From Sanderia malayensis (taxonomy: Eukaryota > Cnidaria > Scyphozoa > Semaeostomeae > Pelagiidae): 64,000 nt of DNA. Below, piece after piece: positions 10,820 to 22,150 of this stretch. The stretch's first letter is position 1. Every line of letters starts with the position of its first letter. Below the pieces are notes generated by a model. It was given only the letters and a program-made list of their open reading frames with translations, searched no databases and was not told where the DNA came from. A program made the translations under genes and the position numbers. The stretch covers positions 458,659-522,658 of the forward strand of contig RQOL01000833.1 of NCBI GenBank assembly GCA_013076295.1, given 5' to 3'.

Positions 10820-12251
10820 CTACGTGTTCTGTGGACGGAGTTTGTCAGAATCAGAGACCGTAAATGCCTTTCTTTGCTCAAGCAATCTGGGCCGGTAGGC
10901 TAACCGCCCAATTTCTTGAGATAGCTTAAATGATTTTAAATGCAATTTAAAAATGGTTAAGGTTGAAAAAATTGGATCTGGTAGATGTTTAGTATCCTCT
11001 TCTCTTTTCTTTCCAATTTCTCTCTGTGTCTTGATTAAGTCGTCATCTAAATATGATTTGTTTTCCTCACAAATGTTGTGCAAGATGAAGCTGGCATATA
11101 TAAGGCTTGGGGCAGAAGAGAGCTTCAAATCAATGGTATTTGTCAAAACTCCCCAGCATGCTTTGAGGCGACCAAATGCACATTCAATTGGGTTTCTGGC
11201 TCTACGCAAAAGATTGTTAAAAACAACTTTTTCATTACTGTCACAACTTTCAAATTCTTTCATGCAATAAAGCAGAAGTGGATAGGCCGGATCTCCAATT
11301 AGGTAACATGGGACCTATTCACACCCAGGAATTATGGAATGATATCTTTGGAAACATTTTTCATCCCTTAATATTTTGTTTAGAGCAGAGTTTGAAAAAC
11401 CTTTGGCGTCACGAACACTGTCAGGCCAGCGGCAATCCAGAACATGTGAAAAGTGTTAATGTTAATAGCTGGGACTCCCTGTGTGTAATGTGTTGTTGTT
11501 GTTTATTGTTTGTTGCTGTTTATTATTTTGGGCGTGTGTGAATGTCAGTTTTTAGTTGTAAAATTAATGGCTGCCAGCAAGGTGTGTTTTCGGTTTTGTT
11601 GAGTAAATTTATGAATTTAACAAAAAGTACCCATGAAAAGTGAAAAGTACCCCTTGTAAGAATAAAAATCTTGTGAATTTTCAGAAGGGCGAATTATTGG
11701 GACATGTGTTCTATCAATACATCCAAATGCCTGAAGCATTCCAAACTTTGCTTCAAATTCAGCAACCTTGTTCCTCATCTCACCAGGACTCTTTGGAAGG
11801 TGAATATATCTTTTGCCAAGTACATTGCAAATGGTTGTGCAAACTTCTGAGATGACAGCTGTTGACAGCAATTCCAAAGGCGTTTGCAGTCATACATATG
11901 GAGCGTGTATCTTTAAGATAATACAGTGTCACTGCTACTTTCTTCTCAGCAGATAAAGCTCTATAATTAGGCCACTTTGGATCTGGAGAAATGGAAGGGG
12001 CCAATTCCCGGACAAGGCAGTTAAGTTGATTCCTTGATAGACGAAAATTCTTATGCCATGCATCATCACCTCCCTCTCCATTCATCATTTTGATCCACCA
12101 TTCCTCGGATCGACCAAGATTGAAGTATCTCTGTGCTTTCTCCTTAACCGCCTCATCTTTGCATTTTTTGCCTTCTGTAAAATCTGTTTCTTTTTCGTTG
12201 TTCCACTGCAACCATCAACTCTTGTGTGTGTCGTTGGAAAGCAATCCACAG
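10820..12251 (-). pseudogene. PIF-Harbinger transposase relic, copy 1
   Basis: Read from 12251 down: WWIKMMNGEGGDDAWHKNF and FRLSRNQLNCLVRELAP, then LSAEKKVAVTLYYLKDT (helix-turn-helix region), then the DDE_4 start FGCIDRTHVPIIRPSEN with the first catalytic Asp. After an intron-like gap at about 11630-11456 come [27 protein letters not shown] (second Asp) and [13 protein letters not shown] (Glu). Frame changes near 11840 and 12210 and a TGA in the [11 protein letters not shown] stretch near 11315 disable it. The block 11455-12251 recurs at 22207-23003 with no net length change. Confidence 0.8.
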
Positions 12252-12893
12252 TAATTGGATATGACACAGTCAAGACCTGATATTTCATATGATGTTTGTC
12301 AACTTAGTACCAGGTTGAATGGTGCAACTGTAAATGACATTTTGTCCGCGAATAAGGTTGTAAAGAAAGCAAAGAGGGAAAACATTCGTTTGAAATTCAA
12401 GAGGCTTATTGGGCCAATGAGATTGATAGCATATTCTGATGCATCATATGCTAATTTGAAAGATGGATCCTCACAAGGAGGAATAATAATATTTCTAGCA
12501 GATGAAAAAGGGAATATATCACCATTGTATTGGTCATCCCGAAAGTTGAGACGAGTTTGTAGAAGTACAATAGCAGCCGAGACTTCTGCTGTGCTAGATG
12601 CAACAGATATGTGCATTTGGCTCACACGCATCATTAATGAAATTGATGATCAAAGTTTGCTAACAACATTGATACGAACAGACAATAAGTCATTAAGTGA
12701 AGCTGTGTAATCTACAAAAGCGGTGGAAGAAAAGAGGCTCCGTGTTGAAGTAGCTGCATTACGAGAAAGTATTGAGAGAAAGGAGATCAAAGTAGAATGG
12801 ATCAGAACGAAGGATCAAATAGCAGATGTATTCACAAAACAAGGAGCTGATAATAGACTGTTACTGGGTGTTCTAAGAAACAGATTGATTTAA
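12252..12893 (+). pseudogene. Ty1/copia RNase H domain and tail, 5' truncated
   Basis: SRPDISYDVCQLSTRL, LIAYSDASYANLKDG, SQGGIIIFLADEKGN, YWSSRKLRRVCRSTIAAE and WIRTKDQIADVFTKQGA are the C-terminal RNase H landmarks of copia Pol (D of SDAS, E of AAET). A TAA at 12708-12710 interrupts the frame (...SLSEAV, stop, STKAVEEKRLR...), and a 1-nt loss lies before the first motif. Sequence to the left is Harbinger; the switch is sharp at 12251/12252. Confidence 0.85.
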
Positions 12894-13103
12894 GGCTGAA
12901 TGTTATATGATCTGTTATGTGTTATATGTATAAAGACATTTAATTTTTAGAATTTGGTCTAGCATAATTAAAAAATTTTTTTTATTAAATTCGAGTATCA
13001 TAGTTAATGGACATTTCAATTTTTTTTAAATTTAACCATTACTTAAGTATCAGTAAAAATATTTGTTACATGGACATCTTAAACCTAATGGCATAGACAC
13101 TTC
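12894..13103. other. AT-rich spacer, possible copia 3' LTR remnant
   Basis: Follows the copia stop directly, and its last bases CACTTC (13098-13103) are the left target duplication of the next element. No second LTR is available in the window to confirm. Confidence 0.35.
13098..13103 (+). other. Left target-site duplication CACTTC
   Basis: Identical hexamer at 22151-22156, immediately outside the right terminus. Confidence 0.75.
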
Positions 13104-13340
13104 TACGGTGGCCCACAAGTGCACACCAAATTCAAATTGCTCACACCAAATTCAAATTGCTCACACCAAATTCAAATTCATCACACCAAATTCAAATTCA
13201 CCACACCAAATTCAAATTCACCACACCTAATTCAAAATGGTCACACCAAATTCAAATTCACCACACCAAATTTAAATGCATAACACCAAATTCAAATTCA
13301 CCACACCAAATTCAAATTCACCACACCAAATTCAAATTCA
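13104..13340 (+). repeat. Left terminal inverted repeat with 20-bp minisatellite
   Basis: 17-bp unique tip, then 11 units of about CCACACCAAATTCAAATTCA. The first units carry the variant ending ATTGC, and the outermost unit of the right array carries the same variant. Shared variants at the tip suggest the array is an old part of the terminus. Confidence 0.88.
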
Positions 13341-13427
13341 CGACAGAAATCAAACTTCAGCGTTCAGTAAAACAAAAGTAAAACTACAAGATCTAGCAAA
13401 TTACACCTAGTTGTTGAGACAGAAACA

Positions 13428-14143
13428 TGGCTGACGAAGTTGTAGATGAAGAAAGGTGCCCATGAATCGATGGCTTCAGTCGCAAAATACCTGGGTTATT
13501 CGTTGATCGTTCCAATAATGACCCTGGCATCATTGGAAGGGCGTATTTGGATGCTGTTAAGCGATTTGGAGGATGTCCTGTTAAAGTAAGAAGTGATCTC
13601 GGAACAGAGAATGGAATAGTAGCTAGTGCTCAAGCCTTCTTTAGGAATGATCTCTCTTCACACACCTATGGAACTTCTCCACATAACCAGCGAATCGAAG
13701 GTTGGTGGTCGTTTCTTAGACGGAATAACTCGTCCTGGTGGATAAACATATTCAAAGACGCAATGGAGAGAGAGATTTTTACCCCTGGCAACGATGTGGA
13801 AATGGAGTGCCTCTGGTTTTGCTTCTCACAAGTTATCCAGGAAAACCTAAATAGAGTAAAAAGTCATTGGAATTCCCATTACATCCGAAAATCCAGGCAT
13901 GAAACAATCGCAGGAAGGCCAAACGAATTGTATTTTCTACCGGAGTTGCATGACGCCCAAAGTTTCATACAAGAAGTCGCTGATCAGGATATTCAGACGG
14001 TGTTTGAGAATTTTCATGTGCCACCAAAAGAAAGCGACTACCAAGATTATTTCAGGTATGCAGTCGAAGAGGCTGGTCTGACGTTACCTAAAAACTGGCA
14101 AGATGCCTTTGATTTGTATCACACACTTTTGCGTTTAGCTTAG
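13428..14143 (+). pseudogene. IS3EU-like integrase-type transposase, internally deleted
   Basis: An ATG at 13428 opens MADEVVDEERCP and reaches TGA after 12 codons. The frame then resumes at once with IDGFSRKIPGLFVDRSNNDP, the middle of an rve-type 'integrase core' domain (rva_4-like), and runs open to 14143. Catalytic-type residues are D in IDGFSRK, D in VRSDLGTENG and E in SPHNQRIEGWWSFLRR; SHWNSHYIRKSR and GRPNELYFLPEL follow. Intact relatives are considerably longer at the N-terminus, so most of the DNA-binding half has been deleted with its junction at about 13463. An AATAAA lies at 14200-14205, fitting a gene end. It is the only transposase-like gene on the 13104-22150 unit. Confidence 0.8.
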
Positions 14144-14205
14144 ATACCACCATGGTTGAGCCACGGGAAATGTTTCAGATTGGCGGGCTCGGGGATGCCA
14201 ATAAA

Positions 14206-16586
14206 GGGTAGTTGTTGTCGTGTGCAAAGATTTGGAAGGGGCACTTTACTGGCTAGGTGACGTAATTAAGCCCACCTGTTATCTAAATAAAGTAAAATAT
14301 AACAATAGTTTGCAATATATCAGAAAAAGACACATATCAGTTTCAAAATTTCCCCTTCAAAATTATGGGGGGGGGGGCTATTGTTGTTTCCCAGTGTCCA
14401 CTCCCATGCATTTGTGGTCCAGATGTTGGCGAAGATGTTGGCGAAGTTCAGAGGTAGACCAGAAGTTAGCGAAGGGAGTGTTGTCTAAGTTCCAAAATAT
14501 CATGATTGTCATTTATAACAGCCATATGGCTGTCTGCAGCTTTGTACACCAAAATGATGAAAGTCAATACATACAAGCTATATAAACACAAGCATCTAAA
14601 GACGAACACGAAAAAGAGAGCATTTTTACACGACATGATATAATATGATAACTGACAAAGAATGCAAAAAATATATCGTAACATAACGAGAAGAATGCCG
14701 AATCTTCCAAAAAGATAGCACAAAGGTTGTTTGTAATCTGGAAAATCAAGAATAAACAAAAAATAACCAAAGTACCGTATTCTCTCTTGCATTCTCTAAT
14801 ATTCCCGCATTTTTTCAATATTTCCTTTATGAAAATCCCACATTGCAAATGTGCTTAGAGTATCAAATTGTTTTGGGACGCACGAGGACCAGCGTAGGAT
14901 TTCGTTGTTTTTATTTGGTGAGTGATGTTGCGGTTTACTAATAGTACTCCTCTATTAAAAGTTTGGAAACAATACAAATATCACGTTAAAACAGGGAGTC
15001 TCTGAGGAAAAATATACCAAAACAACTTGTGGTTTAACAGGGCCATAATTTCCGCAAAAACTTTCAGGGGGCTAAAGTTTAGAGTAATGTCACCCACCAT
15101 GGTTAGGCAACAGATGCCGAATATGCCCTGTTCATGTACAATATAGCCATTTATGTTGATACTTTCTCTGTCCTTAAATCAAAGGAACCTTGAGGTGACT
15201 CGCGACAGATGGCTTTTATTTCACTGTATTATCCAGAAAGTGAAGAAAGTAATATTAAATTAAAGGGCTTATACAGCCTGAAATGACATATCGATTTTTT
15301 TACGGAGATGGAGAGAAAAAGATCTGAGTATCACTATGAACCTATTTTGAGTGTTTTCTGACGAGTATAAGTATATTTTTTCCAAGCTCAAACACAGCCA
15401 GGTCTGCGCGATATTTTCCTCACATTATGAGTCAATTCTCGTTGCTTTCAATTAAAAACTTTTAAGAAATTAAGAAATTTTAACAAATTTTGAAAAAAAT
15501 CAAACTTTCAAGAAGACTATTCAGTAGTCAGTTCATATAGTCGAAACTCGCACGAAGGAGAACCTCTTGCAAGAAGACCCAGAGCTGGGTACGGCGGTGA
15601 TGATAAAGAATCGAATTGGGTTGAGAAGGCCTATCTTTGAAAGAGCTGGATGCCCGTTTTGAAAATAAAACCTATCTTGATAATTGGTTAGTTCATTTGT
15701 TATTTAATAAATTATTGGCAACTGTTAAACATTAATTCTTTGGAATCATATGAGTTTTGTTCATTGTACTGTTTTGTCTTCAGTTGTTACGGTCCAAATC
15801 CAGGTCTTTAGAAGAGTTTCGTCTTGCGAGACTTATGGAGAGAGACGAATTTAGTATTGGCGCAGCAAATTCAAAAAACATTTGTTTTGAGTCCACTCAA
15901 GCAAACATGTTGACTCCAGTTTTCGATCTTGTATCATCAAGTTAAAAAACTATCATTTTCCAAAACAAAAATGAAATACTATAATTGTTGTATTAGTTGC
16001 ATAAGCATACAGCCAGAAAATTTTCTTCTTTTCACCTGATGCTTCCAACAACGAGTCAAAAATACTCCCCGTGTCTGTGCGTGATCGTGCTCGTGGTCCC
16101 CCCTGCCACAGCGTGCCCAGCATCTAGTATGGTACGTCATGTTGTTTGTTATTTCAACAAGTTTACACTTTATCCAATGAAAAACTTGCAAAGTGATATA
16201 ATAATTGATAGCCTCACTTCAAATCAAAAGTGAACGTTTGAATCTGAGGCACATACCTTATATGGGCAAGAAAAAGTCTACACAGACACAGGATTTTTCC
16301 CCACTCACCAACATATACTCGCTTGCGCATGCGCTTCGCGAGTCAAAAATGTGTTCACGTAAAAATGTTTTTGCATTGTCAAACTTAGTAGCGGAAATAC
16401 AAGAAAGAGTACGTTAGCCACTCACAGCAATGTAATGTACATGAATTTCCGTTAGTATTAAAGAAATCCCTTGAAATGCAACAAATCTTATGAAAGATCT
16501 CTTTAGAAGTCTTGGATAACATAACATTAACATAAATTTACTAATATAATAAATTTGTATGAAAAATTGTATAGCATTTTACTACT
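14206..16586. other. Spacer of the IS3EU-like element, no recognised gene
   Basis: AT-rich. A short open stretch at 15757-15945 follows a plausible acceptor (TTTTGTCTTCAG) but matches nothing I know. G-run at 14367-14376. Confidence 0.4.
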
Positions 16587-16811
16587 TACGGCAGAGCTGG
16601 ATTACTTTGACCCTTGATCCTTACTTTAGCCCTATTGTTTTGAGTCTCAAAAGGAACTGTATCCCAACCCTTGAATGCCCCCCGTCAGTTATCTGATAGG
16701 GCAATTTAATCTTTGGGATACTGCTTCTTTTGAGCATGAAAACAAACGTTATGCGTATGTCTAGCGCCAAAATAACCCCCAAGGGCCAAAGTAACCCCCC
16801 GCTCTACGGTA
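16587..16811. mobile_element. MITE with CGTAGAGC-type inverted ends, TA target
   Basis: Left TACGGCAGAGCTGGATTACT and right (complement) TACCGTAGAGCGGGGGGTTA, then TTTGACCC/TTTGGCCC, form imperfect inverted repeats about 45 bp long. Both ends abut TA. No coding. The ends look like a Tc1/mariner-derived MITE. Confidence 0.6.
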
Positions 16812-16982
16812 GAAAACATAATATCTCAGATCATGCTTGAGAGTTGTCTGTAGTGTATGGACTATGTAAAAACTGGCATCCTAAATGTAAGGGACCATGC
16901 AAATGTTACTTTCGTATGAAGAAAAATTGATAAAAGCTGAAAATGCAGTACTTAGCCAGACATTACCCGCATTTGTGTAATA

Positions 16983-17263
16983 TACCGGGTGGTCCAAAAT
17001 GATGTTGCGTTGTTTGCGAGGCTGTAATTTAAAAAGTATTGAACGAATTTCCAAAATTCTCAAATGCTGTGTCGAGAAAAAATCAAGTTGGTTTTGCGAT
17101 CAATTGTTAAATATGATGCACTTGTCCTAGATACAAAAATTAGATCTCAAAATGCAATTTATTCTTTCGTCGATTCGTTGAAAAAACAATTTTAGAAATT
17201 AGTTCAATACTTTTTTAATTACAGCCCCGCAAACAGCGCCACATCTTTTTGGACCACCCGGTA
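16983..17263. mobile_element. MITE with TACCGGGTGGTCC ends, TA target
   Basis: Inverted repeats of about 75 bp: TACCGGGTGGTCCAAAA at 16983 and its complement ending at 17263. Inward matching (GGCTGTAATT, AAAGTATTGAAC, AATTTC) continues on both sides. TA flanks each end (16981-16982, 17264-17265). 281 bp, non-coding. Confidence 0.8.
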
Positions 17264-17449
17264 TATCTTTTACATTGTAAAAGCGTTAGATCGCAAATTG
17301 AAATGCGTATTGAATTAGGTTGCGGTTTCTTCAGTTGATTGATTATTATTATATATCTGAGATATTGATAAAATTATTGACCAACTTTCCCTTTGTTTAA
17401 GGCCATCAAGAAGGCATGTAATCATAATTGACCATTTTGTCAGCTCAAA

Positions 17450-17539
17450 TACAGTACAAACCCGCACATAAGAACCTAGATTTTTACATTTAGCATTTCA
17501 TGCATTAATTAAGGTTTTTATGTGCAGGTTTTTACTGTA
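17450..17539. mobile_element. 90-bp MITE with CAGTA ends, TA target
   Basis: TACAGTACAAACCCGCACAT at 17450 pairs with the complement of the segment ending ...TTTTTACTGTA at 17539, about 27 bp with few mismatches. The outer TA is the presumed target duplication. Confidence 0.7.
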
Positions 17540-20008
17540 CACAACTGAGATCTGTTTTTATCTACTGCATACAAAACTCTTAGTTAGGCAGACCCAAAGG
17601 TGTTACCTTTGCAAAATGCAATTATAAAGTTTTTGTCAAAGCTTTCTTTATCCAACATGTGTGCGACTGGGATAATAATTTCCCTGCTACATGCTTTCAC
17701 TACTGGGAAACAAACCCTGTGCTGAGGATTCCTCTCCATGCAATCATGGTCAAATCTGACCGTGATTTGCAATGACTCCCCATTCAATGGTTTTTGCTGT
17801 TGCCCAGTTAACCATCCAAGAACACCAGCAGGGGTCAGTTTGGCATTGTGAAATTTTTCTTCGGATTCAGTTTGAGCATCGGGGTCTTCATCTTTGTAAG
17901 CAAGAGGCTCTGAATATCCAGAGACAAGGTTATCTTCAAAATTGAAAATACAGTCCTGCAAGTTGTCCAGGACAATCTCTTCTTTGTGCAGCTTAGCTGG
18001 GTCCTGGCTAGAGAACACTGGAGATAAGACAGAAGCTAAATACATGGAATCTACCTTATCAGCATCCCTCTGCAGCACAAACAACTTCTTTAAAAGATCA
18101 GGATGATCCTGAGTGCATCGTAAATACCAAAGAGAGATAAACCACGACTGAATTCTTTCAAATAGAGTGACCGTCGATTTATCACACTGACTTTGATTGT
18201 CGCAATGATTTCATCTTGCTTTTTATCTTCGATAATTCCAGTATAACCATGGTCAATAATGAGATCTCCGTGTTGTTCAACGTTCTCTCTAATAGTTGAG
18301 AACATTCTATTATCAAATTCTGACAGAAATTTATCAATTCCAGCATCTGCAATACCTTCAGATAGCATTAAGGCATAAGCATTTTCATCGAGAAAGACTG
18401 GAGCAGGGCCACCTTGAGCCAGCAACACTGCTACAATCTCACCACATGCCTGGAACAAGCCATTGGCTACATTTGACATAGAATCGATAGGAGCTCCATT
18501 TGGGAAGATTTTGCTTCCTATTTGTGAGATGGTTGTTGCTAAAAACTCCTTAGAAAGCGCACCTGTGTCAATGCCATTTTCTCCTAAGAACTCGCAACAA
18601 TTTTGCTGGCGATACCTTTGCAGCTTCTCTCTTCCACATAGACAGTACTCTAGACAGAGGAGAACTTCTGCGAATTACAAGGAAGAAATGCCCGGAATTT
18701 GATTTAACTTCATTCTCGAAGCCTTTAATCACCTCTTCAAGTGTATTGGTAGCTTTTGGTACAATGATATTTGTACTGTTTTGGATGTTGACTCCTGCAA
18801 TCATATCCTCGGTTCCTTGGCCTTCTGTTGCCACATAATTTATTGCTGCTGTGCTGCTTATTGCTGCACTGCTTCTGGCTGCATTGTTCAACCACATATC
18901 TCCATAATCAGAAATGTTAATTGGATTTATGGGCTGCCCAAAGTTGCTTAAAATGCTTGCGAACACCTCCTGCTGTTGGTCATCTTGGTGAAAGTAATTC
19001 TCAAACTTTTGCTTCTTTGGAGCTGGGTCTGACAATTCATCACCACTGTCACTCTCAATATGTAGATATTCATTGTGATCTCTTTGTTTACAAAGAAACA
19101 ATGTTATCTTGTTATAATCTCTACCCAGTTCTTCTTTATATCTCTTTAGGGTAAAGAATTCAGCCTTTGCACCTGGTAAGAATTGGGCTTTTTCGAAATT
19201 GGAAAGCAATAGAATATACTCTTCTGTGTCCTCAAAAACATCACTATGAAACGCACTCCATTTTGCAAGTGCCTTTTTCTTAATTTCAAAGTAGGGTGCT
19301 GTGTTTGACACGGCCAACATCATTTTTTCCCCTCTTTTCACTTTAAGTTTCATTGCCATGTCACTCCACTCAATGAGACCAATGTTTATTTGAACATCTT
19401 TCCCATCAGCATCTTTGTCTGATTTCTTCTTTGTCAAAAGAGTTTTCCATTGTGTTCCTTTGGCCTTTTTCAATTCAGAGAATGATCTCACTCTTGGCGC
19501 TGGTGCTGTCGGTGTTGACGCCAAGTTGCTCAGAGAGACAGGAGAACTTGCAGTTGTGATTTCTGTTGAGGAAAATTCTATTTTTATACATAATGATACC
19601 TAAAGTTTTGCTAATACATAAAGATACCTAAAATCACTGCAAAAAAATTCAAGTGAAGAAGTTGATGAAGAATACTAAGTTTCAAAGATCTTCGGCATGC
19701 ACAAAGTAGCTTTTTTCCATCATTCAGCCTGGATATTGTGAAAAAAATTTGGAATGATAATTTTTGAATAGTTGGTGTGCATTTCACCATAAACTTTAAA
19801 TTATGAACAACTTTGCATTCTCTCTGTTAGATTGCTTTAAGCTTTGAAACATTCCTTGACTGGTGAGAGGTTGAATCAACTAAAACTGTTCTTAGAACAA
19901 GATCTTTAAATCATGCTAAAAATTCAGTAATTTGGTAAAAATAGAGGGAATTAAAGCAAGTTTAAGTTTAACATTTTGAAAACTCACCTCGGGTAGCTCC
20001 AGAGAGGA

Positions 20009-20160
20009 GGAGATTTCAGCCCTGGTGTTAATTAAACCCCGGGGTTGAGATTCTGTCACGTAATTGGAAAGTGAGATTAACAAGGATATGACTGGAGAGG
20101 CGACGTGGAATTTCAACTCGGTCAACCGAGTTTAAACCTCAACCCCGGGCTGAAATCTCC
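20009..20160. mobile_element. MITE-like palindromic repeat in the HECT-gene intron
   Basis: GGAGATTTCAGCCC at 20009 and its complement at 20147-20160 bracket 152 bp. An inner palindrome CTCGGTCAACCGAG and shared CAACCCC/GGGGTTGAG words strengthen the inverted structure. No coding. Confidence 0.55.
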
Positions 20161-20654
20161 ATATAATCAGGCCCTAAGAGAATTAAAGATGAACCTTGGA
20201 TCTCTACTTCCTTGAAAAATAGTATTATTAAAAAAACCATCACAAAAAAGTACCAATGATATGCAATACTATCAAGTTCTTCACCACCTGAATTTTTAAT
20301 CATTTCCCCAATTTATTTTTCACTTTCCAACCAAAGAGGATTTTGAGCTTGTTTCAGGCTTTTTCACTTCTCTAAGCACCAGAGAATAAACCAAAAATTC
20401 TAATTTTTTATTATGAGTGTGGTCATTGTGGAAGCTAGCAATGAAAACACCCCCAATGAATGGTCACGTGAGTCACATTTTTCATATGAAAAGTAGTCTC
20501 ATTTGTGACACTTTTATTGATTTTTTACCATGTAAGCATTAGTTTGGTTGTTATATGAGTGTGCATGTTGGCCCTCAATTTCAAAATAATCACTCATATA
20601 GTTTTTGTAAGAAAACACCCTCAAGTTTGGTCACACGAGTCACGCGAGAATTGT

Positions 20655-21240
20655 CACATTTTACAAAATTTCCCCCCTGAGTTAAAAGAAATCCGAATTT
20701 TGACTGATGGACCCACTAGCCAATTTAAGAACAAATTTGTGATGGAAGGGATGAAGTTACTTTCTAGCAAGCATGGCATACCCCTTTCCTGGAATTTTAG
20801 CACTACTAGCCATGGCAAGGGGCCAGTTGATTGGATAGAAGGTTGTTTAAAGAGGATTGTAATGGAGAAAGTAAAGACTAGGCAATGCAACATTAACAAT
20901 GCCCTAAAATTCTACAAAGCAGTGAAAGGATCACAAATTGGTGTAACATGCATATCTACACAAAAAATTCACAAGAAGGAAGGGTCCCTTGGTCTGAAAG
21001 AATATTTTCTGGTGCGAGTCCAATAAAGGGGATAGTGAGCTTTGATTGTATAAAGTATAGCAAACAGATGCAGCTTGTTGTACAGAATTATAGTGCAAAT
21101 AATCTATTCTAAGTGAAGATGAAGAGGTCAAAGAACGTGAAGATCCATTGATTACAGTTGATATTAGTAAATGGTATGCTGTTTACTGGCAACCAACAAG
21201 CTATTGGTTTATTGGGCACCCAGTTAAAATCGACAACAAT
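20655..21240 (+). pseudogene. Fragment of another transposon-type protein inside the HECT-gene intron
   Basis: Plus-strand coding IRILTDGPTSQFKNKFVMEG, LSWNFSTTSHGKGPVDWIEG and CLKRIVMEKVKTR belongs to a family, frequent in cnidarian and hemichordate genomes, with the pattern DG..SQFKN ... WN...TSHGKG.VD.IGG..KR. The D and the HGKGPVD block suggest an RNase-H-like nuclease. A later piece in a second frame (KWYAVYWQPTSYWFIGHPV, ~21140-21215) is its C-terminus. It is incomplete at both ends. Four direct copies of a GTCAC(R)YGAGTCAC-like motif lie around it (about 20462, 20630, 21567, 21648). I cannot name the superfamily. Confidence 0.6.
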
Positions 21241-21899
21241 GACAATATCACAATGGACAATATCACAATGATGCAAATAACTTCAAAACAACTAATGATG
21301 TAGATTCTGTATCTGTGTCAGATGTCATCGTGGCAGTTGAGAGCCCAATGCCTGTTTCTTCATCAAGGTGTTCAACAATGAAGTTGACAGAGAAAGATTC
21401 TGCGAAAGTTAAGGAAGCCTTTTCAGACTTTCAGGAAGCTTGAAAACTAACTTTAAGATAGTTTATCAAACTTTAGGACCTTACTTAGACCCAAATTTTG
21501 ATAAGATGTTATGTTATCAAAATTGCACTTTCAGGAAAAGAATAAATCCCAATTGTTTTCTCAGTAATTCTCACTTGTCACGCAAGTCACATTGAGTGTT
21601 TCATAAGCTACAACAATTGTGGTACACACATGGTTTTATGTGTGACTTGGTCACACGAGTCACAATGGAATGGCTGACAACAGATAGGCCTACAGAATGA
21701 GCCTAAAATAATGAGTTAAAACAAAGTAGTAAATTCGCACATACCTTTTCCACAGCTAGAACAATATCTGGCAGTGGTTACTGTCTTAATTTTTGCTCCA
21801 CATTGGGTGCAAAAGATTTTCTTCCATTCATTTTCTTTGTCCATCTTATCCGTGATTAGAATCGATCGACAACGTGCAGCCAGCAGCAGCAACAACAAT

Positions 21900-22150
21900 G
21901 GTGCACATTTCAATTTGGTTGCATTTGGTGTTGTGCATTTAAATTTGGTGTGGTGAATTTGAATTTGGTGTTGTGCATTTAGATTTGGTGTGGTGAATTT
22001 GAATTTGGTGTGGCGAACTTGAATTTGGTGTGGTGAATTTGAATTTGGTGTGGTGAATTTGAATTTGGTGTGATGAATTTGAATTTGGTGTGGTGAATTT
22101 GAATTTGGTGTGAGCAATTTGAATTTGGTGTGCACTTGTGGGCCACCGTA
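21900..22150 (-). repeat. Right terminal inverted repeat with 20-bp minisatellite
   Basis: Reverse-complement counterpart of 13104-13340, about 12 units. Units are most regular toward the tip and decay inward (variants GTTGTGCATTTAAATTTGG). The HECT-gene start codon lies about 55 bp inside the array. Confidence 0.88.

Larger units (their letters stand above)
17584..21844 (-). pseudogene. Two-exon zinc-ribbon / HECT E3-ligase-like gene (G2E3-like), two frameshifts
   Basis: Exon 1 (21844-21745) starts MDKENEWKK and encodes a zinc ribbon, FCTQCGAKIK ... RYCSSCGK. It ends at a strong donor (AAAAG^GTATGT) and joins in phase at TTCCTCAACAG^AA (exon 2 from 19562). Exon 2 first encodes a ubiquitin-like-fold region of the coral G2E3-like family (VRSFSELKKAKGTQW; INIGLIEWSD; YKEELGRDYNKITLFL), then a HECT-type lobe (GENGIDTGALSKEFL, NGLFQACGEIVAVLLAQGGP) and the C-lobe (TPAGVLGWLTGQ, VCFPVVKACSREIIIPVAHM, FCKGNTFGSA, stop 17584). 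The Cys in VKACSREI is the candidate thioester Cys. HECT enzymes transfer ubiquitin to substrates. Single-base frame shifts near 18595 and 18117 break it. It starts just inside the right transposon terminus. Confidence 0.75.
13104..22150. mobile_element. IS3EU-like transposon with minisatellite termini, carrying a HECT-type gene
   Basis: The two ends match as inverted repeats starting TACGGTGGCCCACAAGTG, followed in both by a 20-bp minisatellite (13121-13340; inverted at about 21900-22136). Outside them the hexamer CACTTC occurs at 13098-13103 and again at 22151-22156, which marks one 9,047-bp insertion. Inside, an rve-type integrase/transposase gene begins next to the left end, and a zinc-ribbon/HECT gene begins next to the right end, converging. 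The transposase type plus a 6-bp duplication fit the IS3EU superfamily as I recall it. At least four MITEs and a foreign transposon fragment have landed in the spacer. The transposase is internally deleted, so this copy is not autonomous. Confidence 0.75.
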
